Shown: positions 31,241 through 44,860, counted from the first letter of the stretch. The stretch is 64,000 bases of DNA from Rehmannia glutinosa (GCA_016081115.2 CM071934.1:60249267-60313266); one strand, 5' to 3'. Notes: generated by a model from the letters alone, not told the origin. Translations and numbers: made by a program.

Positions 31241-33940
31241 CTGTCCCTGGACTGGAGCCGAGCCGAGCTAAGGCATCTGCTTGCATGTTCTCGGCTCGGG
31301 GCACATGCAAGACTTTTGTTTTAAAGTGTGATAATCTCTTCTTGACCAAATCAAATATTGTGCAATTTTTGCTCTTTCGCCGTACTCGCCGTTGATTTGA
31401 TGAACAACCAAGCGAGAGTCACTTTGTGCACCAATAGTTGTTTAGGCCCATAGAGGTGCCATATCTAAGCTTTGCTAGAAGCGCCTCATATTCGGCCGTT
31501 GTTCGTTGCGAAGGCGAAATCGTATGGCCGAGCGGTAGCATTTTTCATTTGGATCGATTATCACGATTCCGCCCCCTTTCGGCTGCGGTGGAAGAAGCGT
31601 CAACGAATAATTTCCATTCTTGGTCTTCTTGACTTCCAATTGTATGCAAGGCGTGAATTCGGCCACAAAATCTGCTAAAGCTTTGTCCTTTTATTGCGAT
31701 GCGTGGTTCGTATATAATGTCAAATTGGCTAAGTTAAATGACCCCATTTAATCATCCGACCAGGAAGTATCGGTCGGTGTAACACTTGTTTCAACGGATA
31801 GTTTGTCAATACTATAATCTTGTGTTCTAAGAAATATGGCGGAGTTTCGGCGCCGCGGTAATTAATGAATAAGCCGACTTTTCCATTGGTGGGTACGGAG
31901 CTCGGCATCATGTAACGCTTGGCTGGTGTAATAAATGGATGTTGAATAGAGCCATCTAGCCTTTGATTAACACCGGTGATGGCGTATTCGGATACCGCCA
32001 AGTACAAATACAAGTCCTCCCCTTGGGTCGGTTTTTGTAATATAGGGATTGAAGATAGATGTTGTTTGAGGATTCAAAGGCGGCTGTGCTTGCTCGGTCC
32101 ACTCGAAATTTTGCTTTTCTTTATAATTTCAAAGAAAGGTTTGCACTTGTCGTGGACCGAGAAACAAATCGGTTAAGGGCGGCGGTCGGTCGGCTGTTAG
32201 GCTTTGTACCTTTTTCACGAGTTTGGGGATTCTAGGTCGGTGATGGCTTTTATTTTGTGCAGGTTAGCTTCGATTCCCCTTTGGTGACCATATACCCCAA
32301 GAATTTACCCGAGCCGACCCCAAATGTGCACTTTCTCGGGTTTAACATCATCTTGTACTCTCTCAAAACAGCAAACATTTTATTAAGATCGTTTAGATGA
32401 TCGGACATGTCTGATGATTTTACTAGCATGTCATCTACATAGACTTCCATAGTGTGACCTATCATTTTCTCAAACATCTTATTTACTAACCTTTGATAGG
32501 TTGCACAAAGATTCTTCTTCAATCGAAAGGCATCATCTTGTAATGATGAATTCCCGAAGCGAGAGAAAAATGAGGTATTTTCTTCATCTTAAGGTGCATC
32601 CGTATTTGGTTGTAACCGAGTATGCATCCATGAAGCTCATCGGCTCGTGTCTGCCGTGGCATCTACCATGTAATCGATATTCGGCAATGGATAAGCTGTC
32701 TTTGGGGCATGCTTTGTTGAGGTCGGTAAAATCCACGCAGGCGCCATGGCCATTGTTTTCTTTACCAAAATAGGATTGGCGACCCATCGGGATAGAGGGC
32801 TTCCGGATGAATTGATTGTCTAGTAGCTTGTTAACCTCGGCCTCAAGTCTTTGTCTATCGGGCGAGTTTGCGCCTTTTCGGATGGTAGGCGGAAGGTTAG
32901 ATCAATATTGAGGTGGTGGCACGCATACTTGGGGTCAATTCCGGGCATGTCGCATGAGTCCATGCGAAGGCGTCGAGATTATTTCCCAAAACTCGACCAA
33001 CTCGCCGATATGGTTCGGAAGATCATGACCAATACGTAGTTGGCGCCCCGCTTCGGCCTACCGACATTGATTGTATCGACTGTTTCTCTGGTTCCGCTCG
33101 TTTTCTTTTCTTGCTTTGTCCCTCCTTGATTTGCGGGGGCAATTCATCTTCGGCGGCGGCTCGGTTTCGATTGCGGCTCGTCCTCTTCCATCATTGGCTC
33201 CTTCCCGGGCCGGCGACTTGGATTATCCTCCCGAACCATCACCACTTTCTGCTCGGACTCCTCTTCGGGCAAGGGATTATCTTGTGTGATTCCCTTTGGT
33301 TTGCCCTTGTTCGCCACGTTAATCTCTACCGGTCGGAGTTTAAGAGCACTCTCGTGACTCCCTTTGATTCCCTTTATGTATAGCTTCGCCATCGGATGTT
33401 GGGAATTTTATACAAAAATGATATATTGAAACGGCCGCTTTTATATGATATAAAGCAATGGCCTCCCAATGATGGCATTGTACTCCGAATCGGCATTGAT
33501 TATTTTGAGCGTTGTCATGACGGTCCGTTTATGCGGACCTTGTCCCATTTGGATGGGCAAATCAACTTCTCCGAGCGGGACTATCCTTCCTCCTCCAAAC
33601 CCGAGAATGCTATATCGTTACATGGGACGGATATAACTATCATCCACGTTTAATCTTCGATATGCTCGGACATAAATGATGACGAATAGCTTCCGGTATC
33701 AACTAAAATTAGCGTGAACCGGAATACCCAAAATCGGCGATGATGATGAGGTCGAGAATGAGGATGGACGGTGGTCGGCATCCATCCGCATCCGAGAACA
33801 TAAAATGGCGGTGGGTTGGCCTTCCTTGATTTCGGCCACCGAACTTGTCTTTCGGCATTGGTTGCCTGTCTAACATCGGCTCTTCTTTTCTGTTGGAGCG
33901 TCTATCCTCCATTGTGTTGGTATTGATCAGTGACACTTGA
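31241..33940 (-). pseudogene. Protease, reverse transcriptase and RNase H of the Tat-type element
   Basis: In minus-strand order: a protease remnant (LILVDTGS, about 33,690), RT motifs CVDFTDLNKACPKDS (about 32,730) and the catalytic box YVDDMLVKSSDMSDHLNDL (about 32,430). Then comes KCTFGVGSGKFLGYMVT, a RNase H with WKLFVDASST and TAEYEALL, and VLHVPRAENMQADALARLGS near 31,270. Catalytic YVDD is intact, but at least five frame breaks separate the blocks. The wording (VDFTDLNKACPKD; RAEN.QADALARL) is that of Tat-type elements. Confidence 0.88.
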
Positions 33941-35640
33941 CATCATGAGGATTTCTCCCCTGGTTTTTGGGGCGGCGGAGAGGCTGGGTTGATTACGCGC
34001 TCGGGTTGACGCTTGAGCGATCTGCGGTGGGGGTGGTAGCTCATGAACGTATCTTTTAAGGCCGCCCTGTCGAACAATCCGCATAATTTCCCTAATTAGA
34101 TCCGGCACTCGTCGATATCATGACCTATCGATTTGTGATAGGCGCAGAATCGACGCGAATCTAATTTTGATGGCTCAATTTTCAGAGGCCGAGCCGGAGG
34201 CAACAAATTCAGACCCTGTACTTCACTCCATATGGCCGACGGAGTGTGGGTCAAAGTACTCCTTAGCGCGGCGACTTCGGCTCTCGCCTCTTGGCGAGCT
34301 CTAAATCCGGTGGTCGGGTTTTCCGAGAATGGCCGGAAACCTGACCCCGGCCCAACTACTGGTTCTTTCCTCCCGTCCTTTCTTACGTTCCCTTGTCGGT
34401 GCTCGGGGCGGTTACTTGCCATGGCTTCTTCCGCACAAATATGGCGTTCCGCGCGGATCAGAAATTCTTGATACGAGGTCGCCCCCGATTCGTGGATAGA
34501 GTAATTGAACCAAGTCTGGGGGGCTAGTCCGGCCATGGTGCGATCAAAATGGCGTCATCGACACCGGTTCCATCTCTCGAACTTGTTTATTAAACCGAGA
34601 AATATAACTCTTGAGGGCTCGTCTTTCCCTTGTTTGATGTTTACGAGGAGTCTTTAGGTGCGGCTCGGACTTTGGACGTTAAGAAATGTGTCGTAAAGGC
34701 GGAGGCTAGATCTCCCCATGCTTGAATGGATCCCTGCGGCAGGTCCTAAACCACGGTGGGCCGTCGCCCAAAGTCGGGGAAGGCCTGCGAGAGGATGGCA
34801 TCGCTTGATTTGTATAGTTCCATCCATGCTAAGTACTTGTGAACATGAGTGGTCGGGTCGGTTTTCCCATTATAGAGGCCGACTGGGGATTTTCAACTTT
34901 GGCGGTAACAGGATCGCCGAGGATTCCAGGAGAAAATGGCGACGGGCAGTGGTGGCTCCATACTTGGGGCGGTCTTCGAGCTTCGCCATCCAGGACCGCC
35001 TTCCAATTCGTTGACGACAGCGTGGCGGTGTATTTCTACATCCGTTCTGCCATAAGCTAGGGTCTTGGACGATCGACCCTGAGTTGTTCCCGCCATCAGG
35101 AAACCCGAGGGGAACTTATCGATCGAGCCGGGCGAAAGGGATCAACTCGATCGTCCGCGAACACGAGTGGGCACGACGATGTCGTGTTTGCTGGGAAATG
35201 ACTCGCTATACGACTTTGTTCCTCCTCATTTTCTCTTTGCCGCTTCTGTCATGACGGACATGTTGTTCATTACCCGAATCGGCTTCTTGGGCCGTGGCGA
35301 GGAAATCCGGGATTTGAGGATTAACGTTGACATTTAGTTGTGGGTTGAGTGGGTTAGTGTTTGCAAGGAGTGGAGGAGGTGCTTGAGAGTTCGTGGTGGC
35401 GAGTTTGCGATATAAGTTGGTTCATTTGTTGTACAAAGGTTGGGTTGGCGATTAAGCGAGCGAAAGGGAATAAAGTAGTACTCCCGCTTCCGTTTGGAGC
35501 ATATTGTGGCCATTCGTAGTTTGGCCAGGTTGGTTGTTCAAATGTTGCTCTTGATTAAACGGGCATTTCTCGATTGTTGACTCATTTTCTTCCTTTATCA
35601 AAAGGTTGATGTATCAAATTTTCCTTGTTTTTGTTTCACT
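33941..35640 (-). pseudogene. Gag of the Tat-type element
   Basis: The capsid region reads LYNGKTDPTTHVHKYLAWM, then LASAFTTHFLTSKSEP, RRALKSYISRFNKQVREM, MAGLAPQTWFNYSIHESGAT and FLIRAERHICAEEAM. These are followed by a spacer and a modified zinc knuckle FCAYHKSIGHDIDEC (about 34,110). That is the usual order of the retrotransposon gag domain and nucleocapsid. Stops and shifts interrupt the N-terminal half, while 34,536-34,096 is open. Confidence 0.85.
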
Positions 35641-35697
35641 TACTTTTTGGTGGAATTGATTTGGACCAATACGGGCCCTCTCCTTCTAGCGCCAATT

Positions 35698-36320
35698 TGT
35701 TGGCGTGCGTTTTGGTCAACAAGTAGAAATATGTAAAAGATTTAACACGTGGAAATGAAAACGTGCGAACGTATATTTATTTTCGGCTAATTATGCCTTT
35801 TTTGTATTTTGCGAGCAGGAATATTGGGGTCGGTCTTTTTTATAATTTGTTGCTATCTTCTTCCTTTTCTTTTCTCCTTTTCGGACTTTTTATACCCCTT
35901 TTTTGAGTGAGTGGGTTTACAATAGTCATCTTTGCACTAACTATTCATTAATTAATAAAATAGCTAAAAAACGACACATGTCCCTCTATAGTTGTGCATG
36001 TCACCCAAAACTTGCCACTTGTCGACTTCTCTTCATAATTCTCGACGACATGTGGCGGTTCCGATACCAATAAAGTGTCAAGCATGGGCATGTGTTTATT
36101 TTTACGAAGGTTATCGCGCGTGCGTTTCATTTTGAAACTTGGGCTCGGGGCTCGGTAGCCGTATTGCGGTTGGGCTCGTAGCCGTTGGGCTCGTAGCGGC
36201 GAGCCTAATTCGTGACGTGTCGTACATCATTGTTGACGCGTCACCCGTAGGTCACCTATTCGAATATGTGTCAAAGCGATGACGTGGATTAATTTCTCAC
36301 GGCTCGGCTCGGGTATCATC
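35698..36320 (-). repeat. 5' LTR of the Tat-type element
   Basis: 623 bp, TGTTGGCGTGCG...GGGTATCATCA on the plus strand. The few differences from the other LTR, mostly short duplications, suggest an insertion old enough for mutations but young relative to the decayed chromovirus. Confidence 0.92.
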
Positions 36321-36826
36321 ACCCCTTTTTTTCTTTTTTGGATCAAAACCCCAACTTCCGTAGTTAGGCATCTAATACAAATAAGGAGATTCATTAACTT
36401 TACCACTCAAGTATATTTGGACCACATGACTAACCATTAAATTAATGTTGCACAATAATTGTTAAACTAGATAAGACAATAAAATAACTTTGTCTACTTA
36501 CCACTATTTCTCCTTCGTATGATGTCCTTATTCCTTTCTACTTATTTGCTTTTCTTCTACCCCGTGCGTGCGAAGCAACCTTGCTCGTATGTGTTTTGTT
36601 TTGAATTTTCGAAGTCCAGGTGAATCGTGTTAATCAATCTATTATCTGTCTAAGGCGGTGGAATTATTATATATATATATATACATAATATCTAAATCTG
36701 CCTCTATAATTTATTACTATGTGTACGTAGTGTGTATATATATAGTTTATTTTATTATATGTATGTGTGTGCTTTAGTTCTAATTTCCCCTATATATAAT
36801 TTTATAATACGCACTTAGTGTATAAG

Positions 36827-36857
<31 letters not shown>

Positions 36858-39800
36858 CACGTCTTGGTTGTGCATGCATTCACACAAGGTTATTAACATA
36901 TATTTAGTAATTTATATAAACTAATGTCGATAATTATTATTATTATCTAAATATATATTTATATCAATATATTACATGTAAAGCTATGTCTTATTGTTTA
37001 ATTATAGCTTTATTTCTTTTTATTTTTAACTATTATTATTATCTATTTAAATTAATCACATATTATCCCATCCGGATAAACACGCCATTCCGCATTTCAC
37101 CTTTAAGTTTATATTACGTGGCCTAGTAATTTCTATATTTCTCTTTGCTACCACCTGTAACTTAATAGCTAAATTTGGCTTCTAATAGTCCGACAACTAA
37201 ATATCATATGAGGATTCAAAAATGTGAAATTTATCATGCCATATAAAATGATATAAACGATGAAAATACCAATGCCATGTAAGCGACAATAAACAACATA
37301 TAATGCATGAACTATATTGGCCTAGTGAGTCATGAGAGGCTCGGGTATTATACATTTTATATATAATTAATTTATATAACATGTTTTTAATAATTAATTA
37401 ATATTTTCTATAAATAATAATAAATAAAAAATAACTATAATTAAATTAAAAGAGATACTAATATTAATTTTAATATTTATTTTTGAAATAAATAATTAAT
37501 GTAATATAATTAAATGTAAATTTTTATAGTTAATTACATTAACAATAATAAAATATAATTAAATGAAATAATTGTATAAATAAATAAATTTGGTTACTAG
37601 AAAGAATAAAATATTCATTTGGTGTAAGATTTGGTAAAATGAGTTGGAGATGATTTTGACAAAATACACCAAAAACACCAAATTTGGTGTAGTTTTTAAC
37701 CCAAATTTGGTGCAATGGGTTGGAGATGGTCTCAATTCACCCCCAACTCATTTACTAAATACACGCCCCATAATTTTTCATTTTACCTTTCTATTGTTTT
37801 CCCATCCAATACACCCCAAAATCATACACCCACAAGGCGGTGGTGGCGGAAGAAAATATAATATTTTTCTTTAATTTTGAATTTAATATTTTATTTTAAT
37901 TTCGCATTTATAGGTTGATTAGCTGGGGTTATTTTAGCCATTGTTGGGTATAAGTGTTGGCTAATTGGGTGTGGCTTGAATTATGGAGTTACAAAGTTTT
38001 TTTTTTTTTTTTTTCTAGTTTTAGGGATTAAAACGATGGATGACACGATGGCCCTAGTGACACAATGGTATACTTGATCGTGCCACGAGGCACAATCGAG
38101 TTACTTTGATCGCGTGTAGCACGATGGCGATAAAGGTTGCAATTATAATCGTGCCATCGTACTAGGCACGATGACACGACCAATATTGCAATGCAATCGT
38201 GCCAAGTGTCGCACAATTTTTATTTCAAAGTAATTTTAAATTGTAAAAAATGACTAAAAATATTGAAATAACATATTATATAAGTTGTAAACTAAGAAGA
38301 TACTTACATTATTCGTCAAATGAATTCTTTGTTTACCATGTTTATGATAATGTGGGTGTTGGAACATTTAGAGTATACGAGAAAAAAGTTTCAACTTTGC
38401 TCAAGAAGAAAAAGAATAGAGGGGGTGTGTAGGAAGAAGATTATAAGATGAGGTGTTTTATAACTTTCTTATATGGATAAGGGTATTATAGTCATTTAAA
38501 CTAACGACGTTTTGAAATTATATGGAGGTGGATGTACGTAAAGTTTTTGAGGTGCTATTTCCCCCACCACTGACTTGTTTGCAAATTAAATTCGCGCCAT
38601 TGAACAAATATTGATCTCCAGAACAAGTTCCAATTGTGCTTAACGTATCCTTGTATTTGATAGTTCATACTTTGATGTATATTAGTATCCGAAATTTATT
38701 CCACAGTTTCGAAGCTCCAATGATACATGCATATTTTTGCTCCTGTATGCAGATAAAGGCAAATATGCCTTGAGTTAATAAAACAAGTTTCCAAGACTTA
38801 CTAGTGCTATTTACCTAGTGCTATTTACCTAGAGCACTATTATCTAGTTGTGTGACTTGTAAGCTATTGCATCAAAACGAAGATTTACCCAATACACATG
38901 GTTGCATGTTCCTCTTATCAAAATCTCTATCCCTAATCTCTAATTCCTAATCCCTAACATCCGTAGGACCCTAACATCCCTAAAAGGATGAATATTACTG
39001 TAAAAAATTGATAGACTAAAATATCCCTACAATCTACAAATTTAAATGGTAAAATGGTAATTAAACATAGCCTAATTACATAGACTATTTCTATCATACG
39101 TTGCCTAATCTCGCGCCTCTTCAGAAAGTATAACTCTTCTTTATTTTCCCCACTTCAGGAAGAGGAAGCTAAAGTGTCTCTTCAGTTAGAAAACAAAACT
39201 TCTCTTTACCAACAAGGGAATTATACGATTTTACAGGGTTTCTCTGTTCTCGTGGGATTCTAGGGAATTATACAATTTCTACAAGGTTTCTCCGTCCTCA
39301 TGGGATTCCATCTCACAAACTAAGGTGAGAATTTTCACCTCAACAAATTTTTGTTCTGTACATATTAGAGATTCAGACTCCATCAATCTTTTTCATTAAT
39401 TTTGTTCGAATTTGATATTCAGTTTCAGGTCCGAAGTTTATTCGATCTCTGGGTTTGGAATTTAAATTGAGAAGCTGGTAATTTTTCTTAATCCAAGCTC
39501 GCATCAAATGTTGTTTTCATGATCATCTCATGGTTTTGACAAAAGATGTATGAAGAATAGTTGGTAAATGTTGTTTGCATAATTATCTCATGGTTTTAAA
39601 AAATGTGTATAAGGAAAAGATTGTTAATGCTGCCTCATAGTTGATTTTCTGGAACATTGTTGGAAATTTGTTTATTTTTAATAAGTGATATAAGCCATTG
39701 CTAATTTCTTAGTGACTCAAAATTCATCTTATATATTTCTTGGTTTCATATCTTAGGAATGCCAATATGGATAAATTATGGACCATTATTAGCAGGTATC

Positions 39801-40680
39801 TAGCTGATAATAACAAAAGACCTATTCCATACTTTTACTTCGGCAACTCTATTTTCCAGGCATTTTGATCATACTCTCATGGGCATTTTCGGCTCTTTGT
39901 TCATTTGTTTGAATTTTCCAACTCACAACTTTTCAACAAAAACTCTGTCTACATGAAAACACTGGCTACAACCTTGAGCGCAAAACTTCTGAATCTTAGA
40001 TAAACCGTTATTCATGTTACACTTTCAATATCCCGTTAGTCCAAAAAGTCAAAATATGTTGAGACATTTGTGTTATACTTGATATGATCTCATTTTTGTC
40101 ATTTACATATGGAACGAAGTACCATAAAGAGTTTGTACTTTTTAGGAAGAGAAAACAAGACAAGCTGATCCATTTGGCCTCCTAAGAAGCCTCGAAGAAC
40201 TATGTAATTCTGGTTGAGAAAAGAAGTGCCTACTTTGAGTTAGTAATTCACACCTTTTTTCATATATAAGAACGTGCTTAAATAATTTACTAAATTTTGT
40301 ATTATACTGTTTTCAAATATACCTTTGTTCTTTAATTAATGATTTTGGCATGCATAAGGTTTTTGTGAAAATGGTCTGCTTTTCCTTTGGTTGAGTGCTA
40401 TTGGGGTTTTATTAAGTCCAATTTGCTTGAATTAATTTCTTTTTACAGATTTTTTGTTATCTGGTGCTTTTATAGTGAGAGATTGGCTTTGTTTTGATGG
40501 TGAAGAATGTTACATAAATTTATCTTGTGACGTAGAATTCTTGATACTTTGAATGCTTGATTGTGAGGGTTTACCTGTTACTTTCTTTTTGCTTTAGTTT
40601 GCATGATTTATATGTGTCTACTTTTGAAATCTAAAAATGTATCTTGTTTTGTCTTTTACAATTAAGTAGTTCTTTGTAGG
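36321..40680. other. Gene-poor AT-rich stretch
   Basis: It holds (TA)n runs at 36,667-36,682 and 36,827-36,850, the inverted CACCAAATTTGGTG-type motifs near 37,620-37,730, and a GC-richer structured block at 38,030-38,215. 39,100-39,480 resembles a 5' untranslated leader with a splice donor (AAG|GTGAGA, about 39,325), possibly the relic promoter side of the pseudogene that follows. No ORF is convincing. Confidence 0.45.
38030..38215. repeat. Structured block with repeated ATCGTGCC/GGCACGAT motifs
   Basis: GATCGTGCCACGAGGCACAA, ATCGTGCCATCGTAC and AGGCACGATGACACG are near-palindromic and recur in both orientations over about 180 bp. This is consistent with a foldback element or transposon subterminal repeats. 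Confidence 0.5.
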
Positions 40681-41112
40681 TCTCATCTATTCGACAGAAC
40701 CGATGAAATGATAAGGGATTCTCCATTTTTACGGGAGGAATGAGCTCCATCTAAAGGCTGAGAGCCGAGAGGACCGAGTGATTTGGATGGAAGCATTGCA
40801 AACTGTGAAGGACATGTTCCCGAGGATGTCCAACAGTGAGTTAATGGCTCCCGTGGATAATCAAGCAGTCTCAACTGAAAAAAACTGAGACAGAGGTTGT
40901 TGGAAGAAAGCTGACTGAGGCTGCCATTCAGCTGATTGCGCAGATCATGAGAAATGAGTTTGCATCGCTGCGGAATCAGTTGATGCTCTTGAAGCAGAAT
41001 CATTGGCTCATTATGGATACACTGCGACAGTTAGAGATGCATGTTAAGATTTGTAGAAAATCCCTTACAAGTTCAATTCAGAGATCTTCTTTAGTTCCTT
41101 CGGACTCCATTT
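40681..41112 (+). pseudogene. Oxysterol-binding-protein-related (ORP) fragment
   Basis: After a splice-acceptor-like TTTGTAG the sequence reads VSSIRQNR, DKGFSIFTG, then (shifted) ELHLKAESREDRVIWMEAL, VKDMFPRMSNSELMAP and STEK. More shifts lead to LRQRLLEE, LTEAAIQ, IMRNEFASLRNQLMLLKQNH and WLIMDTLRQLE. This is the end of the PH domain and the following linker of plant ORP1/ORP2-type proteins, which bind sterols or phosphoinositides. At least four single-base indels break the frame, and neither the rest of the PH domain nor the ligand-binding domain is present. It is a decayed partial duplicate. Confidence 0.8.
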
Positions 41113-44100
41113 AGATGTAAGGTTTTGAAGTATGGATTCCAAATCCATAATAACAAATACATTGAGTTGTTTGATGAAATCATTCTATAATGAATTTCAA
41201 TAAGCTATATTTGGAGTCATTTGGAGGATTTCATATCCTTTGGAGTCATTTGAAATCCTCACATCCAAATGCAACCTCAAAGAATGATGCACATTAAAAT
41301 GCTTTAATGAAATTTTATTTTATAATTAAAGTGTTTTAATGATTTTTAATTATATTTCATTAAAGTTGTCTGATGATAGTCAATAATTTAGCTTTAATGG
41401 AATTTTATCTTCTTTTATTTTTGTTTGTATATTACATGTGCTTTGTACACTGGGCCGTAAACAACTGATATTTTTTTTTTTTCTCTCTCTCTTTTTCTCC
41501 CATATCTGTTGTATAGATCTCTTGAACTGAAATCGGTCCATTTTCAATTGATTCTGAGGTTTTTGAATTATTGTGCCTGTCAGGAAAATAAAGCCTTCAG
41601 ATTTGCATGACATCGATCATTGCACAATTGTTTCCCTGTATTGCATGATTATCCATGTATTACTTTCAGATGCTTAGGTTGTGTAGTATTCATGTTACAC
41701 TTCATCAGTAATGAGTACAGGTATATGTATTAAATTCTGTTGAATTAACTTTGTTGGTGGCTATTATAGTTGCTATAAGTAAAGGTTTTTTTAAAGTTAT
41801 TTGTGTATGTAACTTATATATATTCTATTACATGTGCGCATTCCTGACAATTTGAAATGCCAGTTGACAAATAAATACTACTACCTCAATGTATTGTGAA
41901 AATTAGGCTAACTTTGTGGTATTTCTAAGTTTGACATCTTTCTTTGTGCATAACTTTGCAAAGTGTCTGGATGGAACATTCATGGCTGTCATTTGCATTG
42001 GGGCAGGTGCTAATGGTTTGCTAGCTCATCCAGTTAGAGGTTTGTGCACTATTGTTGGATGATGACATATTATTAATTGAGCTCTATAAAATTAATGTAT
42101 ATTTGCTTTATGGTCCATTGATTTGTGTAGAGATTCATACATGCTCAGAATTCACACGACAAGATACTTTGGATTCTTAAAATCATCCATGCAAGTAGTT
42201 TGTGAAATTAGTACTTGAAATATGTAATAATAAAGCTTGGTTTTTTTTTCTGTCTAAAGTTCTTTTTTTGTATATCTCTATCTTTGTTTCTCCGAATTGA
42301 AGTACTTGAATGTAAACAACTTTTCGTGAGGTTCTCATTGGGTTTTATCTTTTTGTTCCCTCAGTCTTCAATTTCCTTCACAATACTTCGCTTTAAAGTA
42401 GAGGAATACTCAGACAGAGAGAGACAAGAGGAATACTCTGGTTTTTCATTCTTTTTCTTCTTCTTTACTTAATAAATTCTCATACCTTTTTCATCAATGT
42501 TTATAACTTTTATTTTAGTTTTCTGTCAATGGCTGAAGTCAAGTTGCCAAAACCGAAGCAGAAATATATTATCCGAGGAAAGACAAGGGAATATGATAAA
42601 TTCAAACCTAAAAAAGCTGCCAAGGTCTACAAGCTTTGCTTTTATTTCTTTTTGTGTTTTTCATTGTCTTAAATATTTGGGTCTAAGTATGTCAATACAA
42701 TGTAATGTCTCTTAGTACTGTGAAAATGTTGTTTCATGATCAATGTCATATATTTTATTTCTTTTTCAACTTTTTACAAATCGCAAGAGGGGTCACAATT
42801 TTGTCGGGATTTGGTGGAATTTATGGTATTCTTCATTAATATCCGATATTTTCCTCAAAAAAAAAAAGATTGTTAGATGAGATGTTAGAGAATTATATTA
42901 AGACATTTTTCTTTCTGGCTTTTTAATTTATTTTCTGTTCTTGAGGTTACTCAACATATCGGATTTTTATTTGATGGAACTCAAGTATTTACAGAAAGAT
43001 CCTCGCACTTCTTGCAACGCCGGTGTTGTTCTAATCTTGTGTTAATTTATTTAATATTAGGTGTACATATTTCTGAGTTTAGATATGTTTGTTGTTTGAG
43101 AGCTATAAAGGTTTATTTGGTGCATTTTGATATTTGTGTGTGAAAATGAACATTTTTCCATGTGGTTTTATATATTTTGTTATTCTGGTCACTATTTGCA
43201 GGTAAAAAGTTATCTTGGCTGTGGAATTTGTGGTTGGCATCTTGATGTTCTGCAGTAGAGGCAAACAAGCTTTTGTAATTAGAAATGTATTCTATTGAGT
43301 TTGTTGTTTTGCAGTAAGCTGTAAGAAACCTGATAGTTTTTCATTGGACATGGTATTGAGTAGTATTTGAGGAATGAAAGGAACATTTAACAGCAAACAA
43401 AAACGTTAGTATAGTCCAAATTTGAAGAGAAGATGGAGAACTTTTCAAATTATCAAAATCAAATATGCAAAATGATTATCAAATTCATGTAGTAGATAAT
43501 TTTCAATGTAAAGCAAGAGAATGTTCAATGCAACTTGAATTGGTGCAACAAATTTATATACTTAAAAGTACTTTGATGGGCCTATTTCAATGTTTCGTAA
43601 AGAAGCTAAATTTGATTCTGAAGTATGCTTTAAGTTTTTTGTCATGTGATTTCCAAATGTAATTTTCATTCATTGTCCTTTAACAAAGAATTTCTAGAAT
43701 TAGCTCAATGCATACTATTTGAGAATGACTCATTGTCTTGTTTTTCTTTTCCCAAGAGATTCATTTGGCAATAATATAATGGATTGTGTATTACGCAATA
43801 TGAGAGCTCTTTTTATGCATCTTATACAAAAATTATACGTAGATACAACTTTATAACAATTTCAATTAAATTCTTTTCGCAAGTTTTTAGTCCACAATAT
43901 CTTCACTATATTTCACCTATCACATTTTGTTTCATAATATACAAGTTTTTTAATCTTTCAAATTTGTTTTCAATTCAAACTACATATTGTACATTGTACA
44001 GAACGAACAATATTCATATGTTTTATTATATTAACAACTTTTTCTTAATTAAATTATCAAAGTTATATGGTTCACGTGCGTTACTAGTTCCAAAAAAAAA

Positions 44101-44860
44101 AAAAAAAGGGGGAAGGGGTGGGGGAGACTTTTCGGATATATTGAAACTTTACTATAGAGAATTCAGATACGAAAATTCACCCTTGAGAGATTTGAAGTGT
44201 TACGACTATGAAGGCAATATGGAAAACCTATATAGCTGTAAGCAAGCGGGTTTGGACCTAGGGGCTAGGGGCATGGATAAGTGTTAGCAGATGTGTTCCT
44301 TGAATTGACCAAGTATGGTACTTGTGGTCCACTACAAAACAACCCAGCTTAGGCTGAATGACCACTCTTAACAATCTAGTGGTCCAGCTCATTACACACT
44401 GACATGGTCATAAGCTAATAAATTAATGAGACAGCCTGGCAGCAGAAATCCTGTGGAAGATACTTTCCCGCCAACCAGTAAGAATCCCCAATTGTAGACC
44501 ACAATTATTATATATGAAAAAAGATATAAGGGCCTACAATTACTGTGCGCTAAGGGTCCAAACACAAATGGCCAAATTCTCCCCTTAGAATGCCTTTCCA
44601 CACTACACAGGGGTCAGGAATCAACCAAGCACCAAGTAGAACAAACATTGTATAAGCATTTTACCTTTTCACAACGCACGGCCCAGCGAAGACCAAAGCC
44701 TTCCAATATTATTACACATAATACGATACAATTTAAAGATACAGTTCACAAAAAATTCTTCAAACCATGGGAGTAGTTTACATCCCACGAGACCTAAATC
44801 CGAATAAGCATATCCAAAATAACAATCCACACACTAATAAATTGTTGCCAATAGAACATA
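41113..44860. other. AT-rich region without a recognised gene
   Basis: A few exon-like pieces are visible: LDGTFMAVICIGAGANGLLA near 41,970, and a Lys-rich ORF starting MAEVKLPKPKQKYIIRGKTR at 42,529 after a TTTTAG acceptor. I cannot place either in a family. 43,780-44,290 is open but has AT-driven composition and a poly-A/G run at about 44,090. Confidence 0.4.

Larger units (their letters stand above)
25114..36320 (-). mobile_element. Ty3/gypsy Tat-type retrotransposon, near full length, degenerate
   Basis: An 11.2-kb element on the minus strand. The 5' LTR (35,698-36,320) is followed by a primer-binding site (TTGGCGCTAGAAGGAG, about 35,680-35,696). Then come gag (about 35,640-33,940), protease/RT/RNase H (about 33,900-31,240), integrase (31,240-29,940), a 30-bp tandem array, and an antisense ORF (26,222-28,930). 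A polypurine tract (AACTTGGGGGCC, 25,725-25,736) and the 3' LTR (25,114-25,722) complete it. The flanks TCCCT and CCCCT suggest a 5-bp target duplication with one change. Gene order gag-RT-RH-INT defines Ty3/gypsy. An antisense ORF plus tandem arrays downstream of integrase are known traits of the Tat lineage. Frameshifts occur throughout. Confidence 0.85.

Noticed and set aside
43784..44287. 167-codon plus-strand ORF
   Set aside because: AT-rich residue composition (Ile, Tyr, Phe, Asn), crosses a poly-A/poly-G run, and shows no family resemblance.
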